The notes beneath the pieces are model-generated. The model did no database searches and had not been told where the DNA came from. It was given only the letters and a program-made list of their open reading frames with translations. This document shows positions 52,659 through 61,284 of a stretch of DNA of 64,000 bases, in pieces (the stretch's first letter is position 1; each line of letters begins with the position of its first letter). The translations under genes and the position numbers were made by a program. This DNA comes from Lysinibacillus louembei (GTDB taxonomy: Bacteria > Bacillota > Bacilli > Bacillales_A > Planococcaceae): the NCBI RefSeq assembly GCF_033880585.1, contig NZ_CP137624.1:3073501-3137500 (forward strand), in the 5' to 3' direction.

Positions 52659-53192
52659 TTATTAAAAGAATTAAACACCAAAAGATTGCATTTAAGAAGA
52701 ATGCAAGTGTCAGACTCACTTAGCTTATTTAAAATTTAGTCTGACCCAGATGTAACTAAATTTATGAACACTTCTAGCTTTACACACGAAACACAAGAAA
52801 AAGAAATGATCGAACTCCTAGAAAATTTAGCTCAAGCCAATAAAGCGATTCGCTTTAGTATGATTGAAATGAAATCTCATGAAATAATTGGTACTTGCGG
52901 ATTTAATTCAATCTACTTCGAAAACTTGAAAGCGGAAATTGGTTATGATATTGCTAAAGCCTATTGGGGCATGGGTTACGCTCCTGAAGGCATTAGAGCA
53001 CTACTTTATTATGCTTTCCAAAACTTAGGTTTAAATAGAATTGAAGCAAAAGTAGAGCCTGATAATGTCAATTCCATTAGAGTACTGCAAAAGCTTCATT
53101 TCACCTTTGAGGGCACGCTAAGGCAATACGAGAAATCTAAAGGGAATTTTATAGACATTAAATATTTATTCAATTTTAAAAATGGATTTTGA
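52659..53192 (+). pseudogene. RimJ/RimL-type GNAT acetyltransferase, amber-interrupted
   Basis: The intact part from the ATG at 52764 has FSMIEMKSHEIIGTCGFNSI, AEIGYDIAKAYWGMGYAPEG (acetyl-CoA loop), FQNLGLNRIEAKVEPDNVNS and LQKLHFTFEGTLRQYEKSKG. Upstream in the same frame, ELNTKRLHLRRMQVSDSLSL precedes FKI, a TAG at 52737-52739 (normally Trp) and SDPDVTKFMN: the missing N-terminus. GGAGG at 52646-52650 shows the original site, and no ATG follows it. So the gene is probably inactive unless the 142-residue part is made alone. Confidence 0.78.
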
Positions 53193-53858
53193 AGGTTAAT
53201 GAATGAATAGCTTCGCCCCACACGTTGCTACCTCAAAAATAATTTGTTACTAATAGTCAACAGTCTATCGGTCCAAATCATCGTTTTAGAAGATTCATCT
53301 TTGAGAATTCTGAAGGAAATAAGCTAGGAGTTACAAACCTTGTGCCTCTTGGTCAATAGTCACTCAATTAGCCCTTTTCTAGGGCTAATTGATATATCTC
53401 ATTTTAGTTGCTTTAATTTTATTAATTTCCTCATTCACTGTTACAGCAGTTTGTGAGGATTCTTTCTTCTGCACCAATGTACTCGCCCCTCTCATCAACT
53501 TAGCGTTGCTGCCGTCGTTACAAGGACTGACAATATTACCTTTTTAGCAACTTAAACTTAAAAAAAGATCATCGCTAAAATAGCTGATATTTTAGCGATA
53601 TCATCCGCTTAACCATTTTAAGGAATAAATAATCATTATTTTTATTGCATATGAATCGATTTATGTAACAAACTTCATCTAACTTTACAGCCTTATTATA
53701 ACCTAAAACCACGTAACTATAATGACGAATTTCAAGTAATAGTTACGCTTATTTTGTTTTAAACCTAAATTCGGCTGACAATACCATAATTTTCATCTTA
53801 AAAATTTACGCATAATAAAAATTTCTTTGAACAAAATAAATCTCAGGAGGTGAAATCC
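53193..53858. other. Gap with remnant and terminator
   Basis: A plus-strand scrap NSQQSIGPNHRFRRFIFENS then EGNKLGVTNLVPLGQ ends at 53359, without a start. The terminator TCAATTAGCCCT...AGGGCTAATTGA follows at 53364-53392. Nothing further was recognised up to the SASP gene. Confidence 0.4.
53364..53392. terminator. Terminator-like hairpin
   Basis: Perfect 12-bp stem TCAATTAGCCCT / AGGGCTAATTGA. Confidence 0.65.
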
Positions 53859-54035
53859 ATGCCAAAAAATAATAACCAAAACTTTAATCCAAAAACGCCA
53901 AACCCAATGAACGAGGAATTTGGTGCTGAGACTGATGTAAACGAAGTGAAGCAGCAAGTTCAAAAAGCCGAAACTAACAAGCAACAAGCTTCTGGTAAAT
54001 TCGCAAATAACCGTAACCAAAACGGTACAAAATAA
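53859..54035 (+). CDS. sspE: Gamma-type small acid-soluble spore protein
   Basis: 58 residues, rich in Asn, Gln and Lys with no Cys. It contains the gamma-SASP repeat core EEFGAETDVNEVKQQVQKAE followed by TNKQQASGKFANNRNQ. Gamma-SASPs are stored in the spore core and degraded on germination as an amino-acid source. B. subtilis SspE has two repeats; here only one copy is present. AGGAGGTGAAATCC precedes the ATG, and a terminator follows. Confidence 0.85.
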   Translation: MPKNNNQNFNPKTPNPMNEEFGAETDVNEVKQQVQKAETNKQQASGKFANNRNQNGTK

Positions 54036-54053
54036 GTCGATGCTTCCCCCCTA

Positions 54054-54080
54054 AACCGGCAATTCTTTGCCGGTTTTTTC
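54054..54080 (+). terminator. Terminator of the SASP gene
   Basis: AACCGGCA...TGCCGGTT followed by TTTT. Confidence 0.88.
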
Positions 54081-54102
54081 GTTTTCATCATCAGGCTTAC
54101 TA

Positions 54103-54690
54103 TTAACTCATTACCTCCCGAAAATATCGATGCACTCTTTCAAGCTTTTTCTGCTGTTTCCCCTTTTTACTTTCCATATTGCCAAATTCAAAAAATTTCA
54201 CGCGTTTGATGCCAACAAAATTGAACAGCGCCCTTTTCATCAATATTTTATGTGCATTGTGTAGCCATAATAGTGGATAGTTTGTTGGTCCCTTCATTGT
54301 AGAAATACAGACAACCGATTTGCCTTTTAGCAATCCTTCAGGCAATAAGCCTTTTTTATCTCGATAGGCAAAGTTTGCTGCGAAAAGCTGGTCGATATAG
54401 CCTAACAGCATCGCCGGTGGTCTGCCCCACCAAATAGGATAAATAAAAATAATTTTATCTGCCCATGTTAATTGCTCTCGGTATTTTTCCAGCTGAGGGT
54501 CGCGGTACATATCACGACGGCGCTTTTGCTCATGAAAGATTAATCTCGGATCAAATTGCTCCTCGTATAAATCAAGCACTTGAATTTCAGTTATGGCAGG
54601 GTTTTCCTGACAGCCTTGTACAACCTTCTGTAAAAAAGCATAGTTTAAGCTTTGATGATTTGGATATGTATAAATAATTAACGCATTCAT
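54103..54690 (-). CDS. Flavodoxin-fold NAD(P)H quinone oxidoreductase
   Basis: 195 residues of the NQO/MdaB/YwrO type: NALIIYTYPNHQSLNYAFLQ (FMN loop), YREQLTWADKIIFIYPIWWG, RPPAMLLGYIDQLF, and a later VCISTMKGPTNYPLLWLHN. It likely reduces quinones by two electrons. GGAGGCTTTAGC precedes the ATG at 54690. It is divergent from a MarR regulator gene, and an inverted repeat pair in the shared promoter region suggests direct control. Confidence 0.86.
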   Translation of the reverse strand: MNALIIYTYPNHQSLNYAFLQKVVQGCQENPAITEIQVLDLYEEQFDPRLIFHEQKRRRDMYRDPQLEKYREQLTWADKIIFIYPIWWGRPPAMLLGYIDQLFAANFAYRDKKGLLPEGLLKGKSVVCISTMKGPTNYPLLWLHNAHKILMKRALFNFVGIKRVKFFEFGNMESKKGKQQKKLERVHRYFREVMS

Positions 54691-54706
54691 GCTAAAGCCT
54701 CCATTA

Positions 54707-54762
54707 CTTATCATTTGATAACCAAATAATACAACATACCATAAATTATTGTCAAATGATAA
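54707..54762. promoter_or_regulatory. Divergent control region with 11-bp inverted repeat
   Basis: TTATCATTTGA at 54707-54717 and TCAAATGATAA at 54752-54762 are exact inverted copies 34 bp apart, in the space between the quinone oxidoreductase and marR-type genes. Likely operator half-sites for the MarR protein. Confidence 0.6.
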
Positions 54763-54813
54763 TTGTTTTTAGATAAGCTATTTGTTATCTTGATAAATAA
54801 GAGGTGAGAATAG

Positions 54814-55251
54814 TTGGACAAACATCATTTATTTCAGCAATTTGTAGCTTTTACTACGAACTTACATGAAGTAACACAGTCATTAACGCAAAATGTCAAG
54901 CTTGAAAATATTACAGCTCTTCAATATAAGATTTTGGAGTATATTAAAGTGAGTCAGGCTGTAACCGCAACGGAAATTAGCGATTGCTTGCACATGTCCT
55001 TGCCAAATACGAGCCGTGAACTACGGAAATTGCAGGAAAGAAAGCTTATTGAAAAAACAAATGACCAAACAGATCGCCGAAAGCAGGTAATTCGTCTTAC
55101 ATTAGAGGGAGAAAAAATGATGACAGAGGCTTTTAACAGCATTGAGGAGCAATTTTTGCTGCTGCTTGATGGCACCTCCTCACAGGATGTAGAGGCTATA
55201 TCTGGAGCTTTAGCTTTACTGGAGCAGAAAATTTTTCAACACAGCAAATAA
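54814..55251 (+). CDS. MarR-family regulator
   Basis: 145 residues, start TTG behind AGAGGTGAGAATAG. Winged HTH: ALQYKILEYIKVSQAVTATE, SDCLHMSLPNTSRELRKLQE and the wing RKLIEKTNDQTDRRKQVIRL, with dimerisation helices at both ends. MarR proteins generally repress a neighbouring gene and release it on ligand or oxidation; no Cys is present, so a ligand is more likely than thiol oxidation. The target is probably the divergent oxidoreductase gene. Confidence 0.88.
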   Translation: MDKHHLFQQFVAFTTNLHEVTQSLTQNVKLENITALQYKILEYIKVSQAVTATEISDCLHMSLPNTSRELRKLQERKLIEKTNDQTDRRKQVIRLTLEGEKMMTEAFNSIEEQFLLLLDGTSSQDVEAISGALALLEQKIFQHSK

Positions 55252-55341
55252 AATTGCTCTAACCCCTCTAGTGTCACTTTTCTTCTCTTGAATTCATAGG
55301 ATACAGGTGAGCTCACTATGCAATTCAAGGGGGATTTGGTC

Positions 55342-55584
55342 ATGAACAAAAATCAATCTTCGGATATAACGGATATTCAAATCGCTAGGCTCGCCTACAT
55401 CGGTGCTTCTATTGCCGCACTTGGTGACGGTCTAGCTGCTGTTGCAGCAGGCTTAGCGCTTAGATCATTAGAAAAAGCAAATAATCAAAATGCGCCATAT
55501 CAATCTACAGAGGTAGATGATTTACAAAAACAGATAGACTATATTATTAATGAATTAAAGCAAGTTAAAAAAACGATGCGCTAA
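55342..55584 (+). CDS. Small uncharacterised protein
   Basis: 80 residues: a hydrophobic Ala/Gly-rich stretch IGASIAALGDGLAAVAAGLA may insert in the membrane, and the C-terminus is a charged helix (DDLQKQIDYIINELKQVKKT). Start at 55342 has AAGGGGGATTTGGTC. Family not recognised. Confidence 0.65.
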   Translation: MNKNQSSDITDIQIARLAYIGASIAALGDGLAAVAAGLALRSLEKANNQNAPYQSTEVDDLQKQIDYIINELKQVKKTMR

Positions 55585-55668
55585 ATATGAGTTTTTCTAT
55601 CCTAACTAAGCTTCCCTAAGATGGCTGTTGGGAAAGCTACACTTCTCAACAGCCTACCTTTTCTAGCA

Positions 55669-56178
55669 TTATGCTACTTTTAAATCCTCATCCTTTAAAG
55701 CGAGCAAAATGGCAAAGCCAATCCAAACCTCCGTAATATCCATTGCGGTCTGCTTACCATTCCAAATAGCTGATTGCCACATCGCGAACCACTCGCTGCC
55801 GATGACAATAAAGCCTAAAAACCAAATTGAGAATCCCACTATAAATGCATAGAAGCCGAATTTTTTAGCGGCATTGAAAGCAGCACCAGAGGCTTTGCGA
55901 TTTTTAAACATTTGATATGCGCCGAAAATAGCAAGAAAGCTGAAAAGTGCTTCGGCAGCAATGAGCAGCCAATAGGCGATTGTATGCATAGTTGGATTTG
56001 TAATAGCTCGCCACATTAGCGCATTGCCCTCGAATGTCGTATCCATTGATAGTACATGCTTAACGAACTGCTCATTCGAGCCATAGTCCATTAAATTTCC
56101 AATTAATACAAATAACCCAAAGAGTCCTGCTAGCAATAAAACATACATCTTTAATATTCTTAATGCAAAAGAATTCAG
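55669..56178 (-). CDS. DUF2165 membrane protein, probable CTG start
   Basis: Small membrane protein with four helices. LMDYGSNEQFVKHVLSMDTT and VIGSEWFAMWQSAIWNG are DUF2165 hallmarks; function unknown. The first ATG (56148) has no site, while AAAGGAGGGAAAGATA stands eight bases before an in-frame CTG at 56178, adding NSFALRILK, which matches the usual N-terminal helix of the family. So a CTG start is proposed. Confidence 0.75.
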   Translation of the reverse strand: MNSFALRILKMYVLLLAGLFGLFVLIGNLMDYGSNEQFVKHVLSMDTTFEGNALMWRAITNPTMHTIAYWLLIAAEALFSFLAIFGAYQMFKNRKASGAAFNAAKKFGFYAFIVGFSIWFLGFIVIGSEWFAMWQSAIWNGKQTAMDITEVWIGFAILLALKDEDLKVA

Positions 56179-56447
56179 TATCTTTCCCTCCTTTCTATCA
56201 CTTTATTTCACTTACTGAACCTATATACATTCTTTGTCAGCCGACATTTCAATGTAGTCTATACTTTGTTGCCCTGTAATAGTTCTTCGTTGTAGGTCAT
56301 ATCTCCTTTTACATATGAGGGAAATTTTTTGCCATACGTGTTCAAAGCTAAAACATTTCTATCATTCTCCATACGATTTTTAGGCATTATCGCCTCGTAT
56401 AAAAAAATTGTATTACTACATACTAAAATCAAAACGATGGACACGGG

Positions 56448-56729
56448 GTGTACAAATGGCTCACTTTCCGATTATTCATACAAACTTTTGGGATGCTGTT
56501 ACAGACACAGCTTTGCAAGAAGCTCTTTCATATAAAGCCATTTTGGGTGCCAACCATTGCTTTAATTATCGGGTTGCTTATTTCTATTTTTATCAGTCAT
56601 AAGCACCACTTAGTGGCAGGCATATTTATGGGCTGGTTTTATGGCTATGCCGCGATTGGTAGCTATGCATCGTTAAAAACGACATGGATTTCCTATAAAA
56701 TAAAAAAGTACTTTAAAGCAATGCTTTAA
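56448..56729 (+). CDS. Small membrane protein, uncertain start
   Basis: 93 residues from a GTG at 56448, with two hydrophobic segments (PTIALIIGLLISIFI, AGIFMGWFYGYAAIGSYASL) and a basic tail (YKIKKYFKAML). The ribosome binding site is weak (CACGGG), so the start could be internal. It ends seven bases before the IS element, whose insertion may have removed a terminator. No family assigned. The 56179-56447 segment before it shows no convincing gene. Confidence 0.5.
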   Translation: MYKWLTFRLFIQTFGMLLQTQLCKKLFHIKPFWVPTIALIIGLLISIFISHKHHLVAGIFMGWFYGYAAIGSYASLKTTWISYKIKKYFKAML

Positions 56730-56736
56730 ATAATAT

Positions 56737-58191
56737 GGTCCCTTAGTCAAGGACAAATGTAAAAAAGGGTTTAGGCTGCCAAGAGATGGTTTCTGTATTG
56801 TACAGGAGCCATCTTTTTTAGGTTCCATTGATAGCGATAATTATTGTAGTAGACCATGTAGTGATCGATTTTAGCACGTACCTCGTCTAACGTTTTGGCC
56901 ATGCTGAAATCAACCTCGTCTTTTAAGTGTCCGAAGAAGGATTCTTGTGGGGCATTATCCCAACAGTTACCTCGACGTGACATCGATTGACCAAGTTTGT
57001 AGTGCTTTAAAAGCTTTTGGAATTTAGGGCTTGTATAATGAACACCTTGATCGGAGTGGATGAAAGCATCTGGCTGGAGCTTTACACGTTTATTACGGAA
57101 GAGTTTTTTCACCGTTGTTGTGGCGATACCTAGCGTAATACGGTCTGATACATGATACGCTAAAATTTCATTCGTTGAGCCGTCTTTTATGGTCGATAAA
57201 TAAGCCATCGTTCCGTTGTATGGAATATAGCTGATGTCTGTTAGTAATACTTTACCTGCCACACCTTGTTTGAATTCACGGTTTAATAAATTCGGCACCA
57301 CGCGATGTTCTTTCGTTGCTTTCGCCATTTGTTTATAGGGATTCGGTTTACGATGTGGGCAAACGACGCCATATTTACGCATAATACGCTGGATTTTCTT
57401 TCGGTTCATGACGAGATCAAAATCTTGTTCAAGCGTCATTTTAATCGAGCGTGAACCTTTCTTATAACCACGACGCTTAAAGGCTTTTAAGATCTGGTCG
57501 CGTGCTTCTTCATCTCGTTTTTCCTTTACAGCTCGTGCTTCTTCTGTCTCTAAAAAGCGATAATAGCCTGAACGAGAGACGTTTAAAAGCGTACAAAAAT
57601 ACGTCACCATGCGTTTAAATGGAAACTGCTTAAGCGTATCTGCAATGAGTTGAAATACTTTACGTGCGCTTTGTTTTTGACTGTCGCTGAGCAGCCTCCT
57701 TTCGGTCACTTCGAGCTTTTTTAGTAGCTCGATTTGTCCTTCTAATAATTCAATACGAGCCGCTTGTCTTTCTACCATTTCTGTCATGGTTAATTCACGC
57801 TGTAACGGTCTGCCTGAGCTCGTTTTTCGCGTATCTGTCAGACCAATTAATCCATTTTGATCATACGCTTTTCGCCAACGTGAAGAAGCTTGTTCAACAC
57901 GCTTCATCCCGAGCACTTCGATATCAAAGCCATATTCGCTAAAGATCTGTCTTGGTGTTTTACCAGCCAAATACTCATCGATAAATTGGCTTTTAAATGT
58001 ATCTGCGTACGTAATTGTTCGTTCGGTTACTTTGACTACATGTGGATTCTGTTGTAGTTGTTCCATCTGTTTTGGTGAAAATAATTGTTTACTCATCGTT
58101 GTTGTCCGTCCTTTAGTTGCTTGAGAATCAAGTATATAAAAAATACCTGTGAAGTGCACACTCTTTTTCAAGTGTCCACTCCACAGGTACC
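56737..58191 (-). mobile_element. IS3-family insertion sequence, 1455 bp
   Basis: Imperfect terminal inverted repeats: left GGTCCCTTAG...GGACAAATG, right (complement) GGTACCTGTG...GGACACTTG, each followed by a run of A. The flanks share ATAT (56733-56736 and 58192-58195), a 4-bp target duplication. One long transposase frame. It separates a small membrane protein gene from the aminopeptidase gene without damaging either. Confidence 0.88.
56771..58096 (-). CDS. IS3-family transposase, single frame
   Basis: 441 residues. N-terminal HTH region (GKTPRQIFSEYGFDIEVLGM), a coiled coil (QAARIELLEGQIELLKKLEV) normally in OrfA, then HTH_21 (KKGSRSIKMTLEQDFDLVMN) and the integrase core: D in VLLTDISYIPYNG, D in FIHSDQGVHYTS and E in DNAPQESFFGHLKDE. 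OrfA and OrfB are fused in one frame, so no frameshift is needed. The ATG at 58096 follows GGACGGACAACAACG. Catalytic residues are intact. Confidence 0.92.
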   Translation of the reverse strand: MSKQLFSPKQMEQLQQNPHVVKVTERTITYADTFKSQFIDEYLAGKTPRQIFSEYGFDIEVLGMKRVEQASSRWRKAYDQNGLIGLTDTRKTSSGRPLQRELTMTEMVERQAARIELLEGQIELLKKLEVTERRLLSDSQKQSARKVFQLIADTLKQFPFKRMVTYFCTLLNVSRSGYYRFLETEEARAVKEKRDEEARDQILKAFKRRGYKKGSRSIKMTLEQDFDLVMNRKKIQRIMRKYGVVCPHRKPNPYKQMAKATKEHRVVPNLLNREFKQGVAGKVLLTDISYIPYNGTMAYLSTIKDGSTNEILAYHVSDRITLGIATTTVKKLFRNKRVKLQPDAFIHSDQGVHYTSPKFQKLLKHYKLGQSMSRRGNCWDNAPQESFFGHLKDEVDFSMAKTLDEVRAKIDHYMVYYNNYRYQWNLKKMAPVQYRNHLLAA

Positions 58192-58221
58192 ATATTAAAA
58201 GTACAAATCTTCTTACTTTCA

Positions 58222-59148
58222 TTACATAATTAATTGTTCACCATCTAAATAAACAACTGGGTTTTTGACAACACAGTCGATATGCACATCTGCTTTATTG
58301 CTGCCTCCGAATGGTGCATTGCTACCAAAGGCAATATGAATTGTGCCATAAACCTTTTCATCCTCTAACACATTGCCACAAAGAATGGCGCTCTTGTTTG
58401 CACCAATGCCAAACTCAGCAATGATGCGTCCATTCCCTTCACCAAGTAGGGATAAGAGCTTTGGCCCATCTGGACCGATAGCATCCTCTAATCGCCCATC
58501 GCGAATTTTCAATAATAGTGGCTCCTGTAATATGCCAATATTGGCGATTGAGCCATCAATTAAAATTTCACCATTTGCCGATGTTTCATTTGGTGCAATA
58601 TAGGACTCGCCCGAAGGAATATTGCCATAATCTCCTGATTGGCGCACAATACCAGTGGATGGGATACCATTGCGATTAGCGATGCTAAACGTTAATTCAT
58701 ATCCATCCTTTACAATACGAACAACAGCCGCATCGTTCAGAAGCTGTACATAATGTGCGACAAGTGCTTCGATTTCCTCAGCATTTGCATGCAGCGCTCC
58801 CTGCTCTAGCATAGATAATGTAACGCCTGGCATTGTCGCTACTCGACCACCTTTTTCACAGGCATTTTTTCGCGCTGCTGTATGTGTTAAGGAATGGGAT
58901 GTCACGCAAAGCGTCACGTCCGCATTTGCCATTAAATCCGCTACTGCTGGATGTGGCTCCTGTCCTGATTTTTCTAATAGTGGCATGACAACAAATAAAG
59001 TATTTTTTGTTATTGTTAAGCCTGCTTCATAAAAGATTTTGGCAATCTCTTGCTGATGAATATCTGTTAAAATTAGCAACGTTTCTGTTGATTGGACTTG
59101 TAAATTACCCGTTAAAACATTTAATGCAATTTTATGTAAATGCTGCAT
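58222..59148 (-). CDS. M29-like aminopeptidase family protein
   Basis: 308 residues resembling the leucyl aminopeptidase/AmpS-like group: DVTLCVTSHSLTHTAARKNA, GYELTFSIANR, IPSGESYIAPNETSANGEIL (metal-site Glu), IAEFGIGANK and GTIHIAFGSNAPFGGSNKAD with VHIDCVV (His/Asp ligands). The same fold is used by 2,5-dihydroxypyridine dioxygenase, so a peptidase reaction is likely but unproven. It sits 13 bp downstream of the IclR gene in a catabolic cluster. AAGGAGAAGGACACT precedes the ATG. Confidence 0.75.
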   Translation of the reverse strand: MQHLHKIALNVLTGNLQVQSTETLLILTDIHQQEIAKIFYEAGLTITKNTLFVVMPLLEKSGQEPHPAVADLMANADVTLCVTSHSLTHTAARKNACEKGGRVATMPGVTLSMLEQGALHANAEEIEALVAHYVQLLNDAAVVRIVKDGYELTFSIANRNGIPSTGIVRQSGDYGNIPSGESYIAPNETSANGEILIDGSIANIGILQEPLLLKIRDGRLEDAIGPDGPKLLSLLGEGNGRIIAEFGIGANKSAILCGNVLEDEKVYGTIHIAFGSNAPFGGSNKADVHIDCVVKNPVVYLDGEQLIM

Positions 59149-59161
59149 AGTGTCCTTCTCC

Positions 59162-59923
59162 TTAATTGAAATTCAGATGATAGCGACCGATAATTGATTC
59201 AATTTCTTTTTTCGTACGCGCTAATGGCTCGATAACGTCACCAATTTTTTGCTCTGTAAAACGATATAAAGGGCCTGAAACCGTAACGGATGCGACAATT
59301 TGTTGATTGCTATTAAAAATAGGCATGGCAACTGCTAATACATCTACCGTGTATTCTCCTTGGCTCACTGCATAGCCATTTGTGCGAATATTTTCTAGCT
59401 CTTGTCGTATTTCCTTGGCATCTATCATCGTTCTCTCCGTATAAGCAATGAGCGGCTGATCGATTACCTGTGAAATTTGCTCCTCCGTTAAATAAGCAAG
59501 CATAGAGCGGTAGGATGCTCCCACATATAGCGGTGTTCTACTGCCACGCGATACAGAAAATTTCACTTTGTTTTCAGGCTCTACCTTTAACAGCGTTAAT
59601 GCCTCTAAGCCATTTAAAACGGTGAAAATCGCTGTTTCACCTGTTTCCTTTTGCAAATTTTCTAAAATAGGAATACATAATTGGTCGATGTTTAGAGAAT
59701 CGTACATATTCATTCCTAGCTCCCAAAGTGCAATGCCTAGCGAATATTTTTTCGTCACAGGGTCCTTTGTTATAAATCCATTCATCTCAAAGGTTTCTAA
59801 AATCCGATATAAATTTGTATGGTTTAAACCCATTGCAACAGCTAACTCTCGACCACCCCAAGTTGGCTTTTCCTTTGTGAACATTCTTAACACAGCAATT
59901 GATAAATTTAGAGTTTTTAACAT
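59162..59923 (-). CDS. IclR-family regulator
   Basis: 253 residues. N-terminal winged HTH (LNLSIAVLRMFTKEKPTWGG, RELAVAMGLNHTNLYRILET) and C-terminal effector domain (GETAIFTVLNGLEALTLLKV, VGASYRSMLAYLTEEQI, NIRTNGYAVSQGEYTVDVLA, ASVTVSGPLYRFTEQKI). IclR proteins control catabolic operons in response to a small acid. It lies between the aminopeptidase and M20/DUF1177 genes, all on the same strand, so it likely controls them. GGGTGAGAGAA precedes the ATG. Confidence 0.9.
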   Translation of the reverse strand: MLKTLNLSIAVLRMFTKEKPTWGGRELAVAMGLNHTNLYRILETFEMNGFITKDPVTKKYSLGIALWELGMNMYDSLNIDQLCIPILENLQKETGETAIFTVLNGLEALTLLKVEPENKVKFSVSRGSRTPLYVGASYRSMLAYLTEEQISQVIDQPLIAYTERTMIDAKEIRQELENIRTNGYAVSQGEYTVDVLAVAMPIFNSNQQIVASVTVSGPLYRFTEQKIGDVIEPLARTKKEIESIIGRYHLNFN

Positions 59924-59952
59924 TTCTCTCACCCTTTTATACGATTAATATT

Positions 59953-59981
59953 GGAGCTGCCCGAAAGTTTCAGACAGCTCC
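59953..59981. terminator. Terminator between M20 peptidase and iclR
   Basis: GGAGCTGCCCGAAAG...CAGACAGCTCC followed on the plus strand by TTTT; works after the minus-strand M20 gene (stop 60012). Confidence 0.7.
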
Positions 59982-60011
59982 TTTTGTATAAGTAAGAGAG
60001 AACGTTCTCTC

Positions 60012-61280
60012 TTACTTGTTGTACAAGAAATCAATTGCCGCAGCAATATACACTTTAGCACAGCGTATGATCGCATCAACCTGTACCTTTTCATTATAGC
60101 CATGAATGCTTGGCAAATACGCAGGTCCATATTGTAGGACAGGGATATTGTATTGTCTAAAATGACGTGCATCACTGCTTGCCCACTGCATGACACCGTA
60201 TGCCTCTTGACCTGTCACGAGCGAAATATTATCTACAATCGCTTTACATACTGGGTCCTCAGCAGAAGTATAGTTTGCGACACTTTTAAAGCCAAAGCGC
60301 TTTATCGAATAATCGATATTTAACGCATCTAGCTTCTCTGTCAAAATGGCTGTTACTTCTTCCTGTGTAATACCAAATGGTAAACGACAATCGACTTGTA
60401 CTTTACAATAATCAGGAATAACGTTAGATTTTGTTCCTCCTTCTATTGTACCAATATTCACAGTAATTTTCTCTAAAACTTCTTGATATTTCAAGCGGTC
60501 TTTTTCAACCTCTCGCATATACTTTTTGGAAACGTTAATTAAAGGCTGCACCTCTTCAGGTATTTGAATGTTCACATCCCATAATGTACGAATTTCCTCA
60601 ATTGCGCGAATCGCATCAACAATCGCATTTTTCCCAGCTAACGGTGATAAGCTACCATGCCCTGGCTCACCGCGTGTTTCAAGCTCAAACCAATAGGAGC
60701 CCTTTTGTCCTATTGTAGGGTTTAAGTAGGATGATGGCTCGGCAATTAAACAGCCATCTCCCGTTACTAAGCCTCGCTCTAAAAGCCATGGTACACCGTA
60801 CTCCCCACCTGTTTCTTCATCTGGCACGATAGCTAATGTCAGATGTCCAGGTAGCTCGATATTTAATTTTTTCAGTATTTTCACTGCAAAAATAATACCC
60901 GCAAGCCCTGTTTTCATATCGCTAGCGCCTCGACCTAGCATCCAGCCATCCTTTATTTCGCCTGAAAATGGGTCAAAATCCCATTTTGATAAATCGCCTA
61001 CTGGGACGACATCTGTGTGCCCGCAATAAACGAGCTCCTTGCCCTCACCATTGCCAATTTTCGCTACTAAATTAAACATTTTATCAGCAGATTCATATTT
61101 TTCATAGGCAATATTGACATCGCTTAAATACTTTTCAATAAGCGCTGTAATTTCCGTTGTATCACCAGGTGGGTTGACACTTGGAATTTGAATTAATTTT
61201 GAGCATAAATCCAGTAACTCTTCTTTATTATTTTCCACTTCATCAATTAATCGAAGCTTTAAATCATGTATATTTTCCAT
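60012..61280 (-). CDS. M20 family metallopeptidase (ArgE/DapE/ACY1 type)
   Basis: 422 residues. Di-zinc hydrolase of N-acyl amino acids or dipeptides. Metal and catalytic motifs: LVYCGHTDVVPVGDLSKWD (His, Asp), GRGASDMKTGLAGIIF (Asp), VPDEETGGEYGVPWLL (catalytic and metal Glu), LIAEPSS, and the last His in YLPSIHGYNEKV. A dimerisation domain follows GEPGHGSLSP. The substrate is not set by sequence. The ATG at 61280 has GAGGTATGAGGAT and is five bases past the DUF1177 stop. Confidence 0.9.
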   Translation of the reverse strand: MENIHDLKLRLIDEVENNKEELLDLCSKLIQIPSVNPPGDTTEITALIEKYLSDVNIAYEKYESADKMFNLVAKIGNGEGKELVYCGHTDVVPVGDLSKWDFDPFSGEIKDGWMLGRGASDMKTGLAGIIFAVKILKKLNIELPGHLTLAIVPDEETGGEYGVPWLLERGLVTGDGCLIAEPSSYLNPTIGQKGSYWFELETRGEPGHGSLSPLAGKNAIVDAIRAIEEIRTLWDVNIQIPEEVQPLINVSKKYMREVEKDRLKYQEVLEKITVNIGTIEGGTKSNVIPDYCKVQVDCRLPFGITQEEVTAILTEKLDALNIDYSIKRFGFKSVANYTSAEDPVCKAIVDNISLVTGQEAYGVMQWASSDARHFRQYNIPVLQYGPAYLPSIHGYNEKVQVDAIIRCAKVYIAAAIDFLYNK

Positions 61281-61284
61281 ATCC

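Noticed and set aside
56259-56444. 61-residue minus-strand frame
   Set aside because: No ribosome binding site, overlaps the start region of the plus-strand membrane gene, and no recognisable protein pattern.
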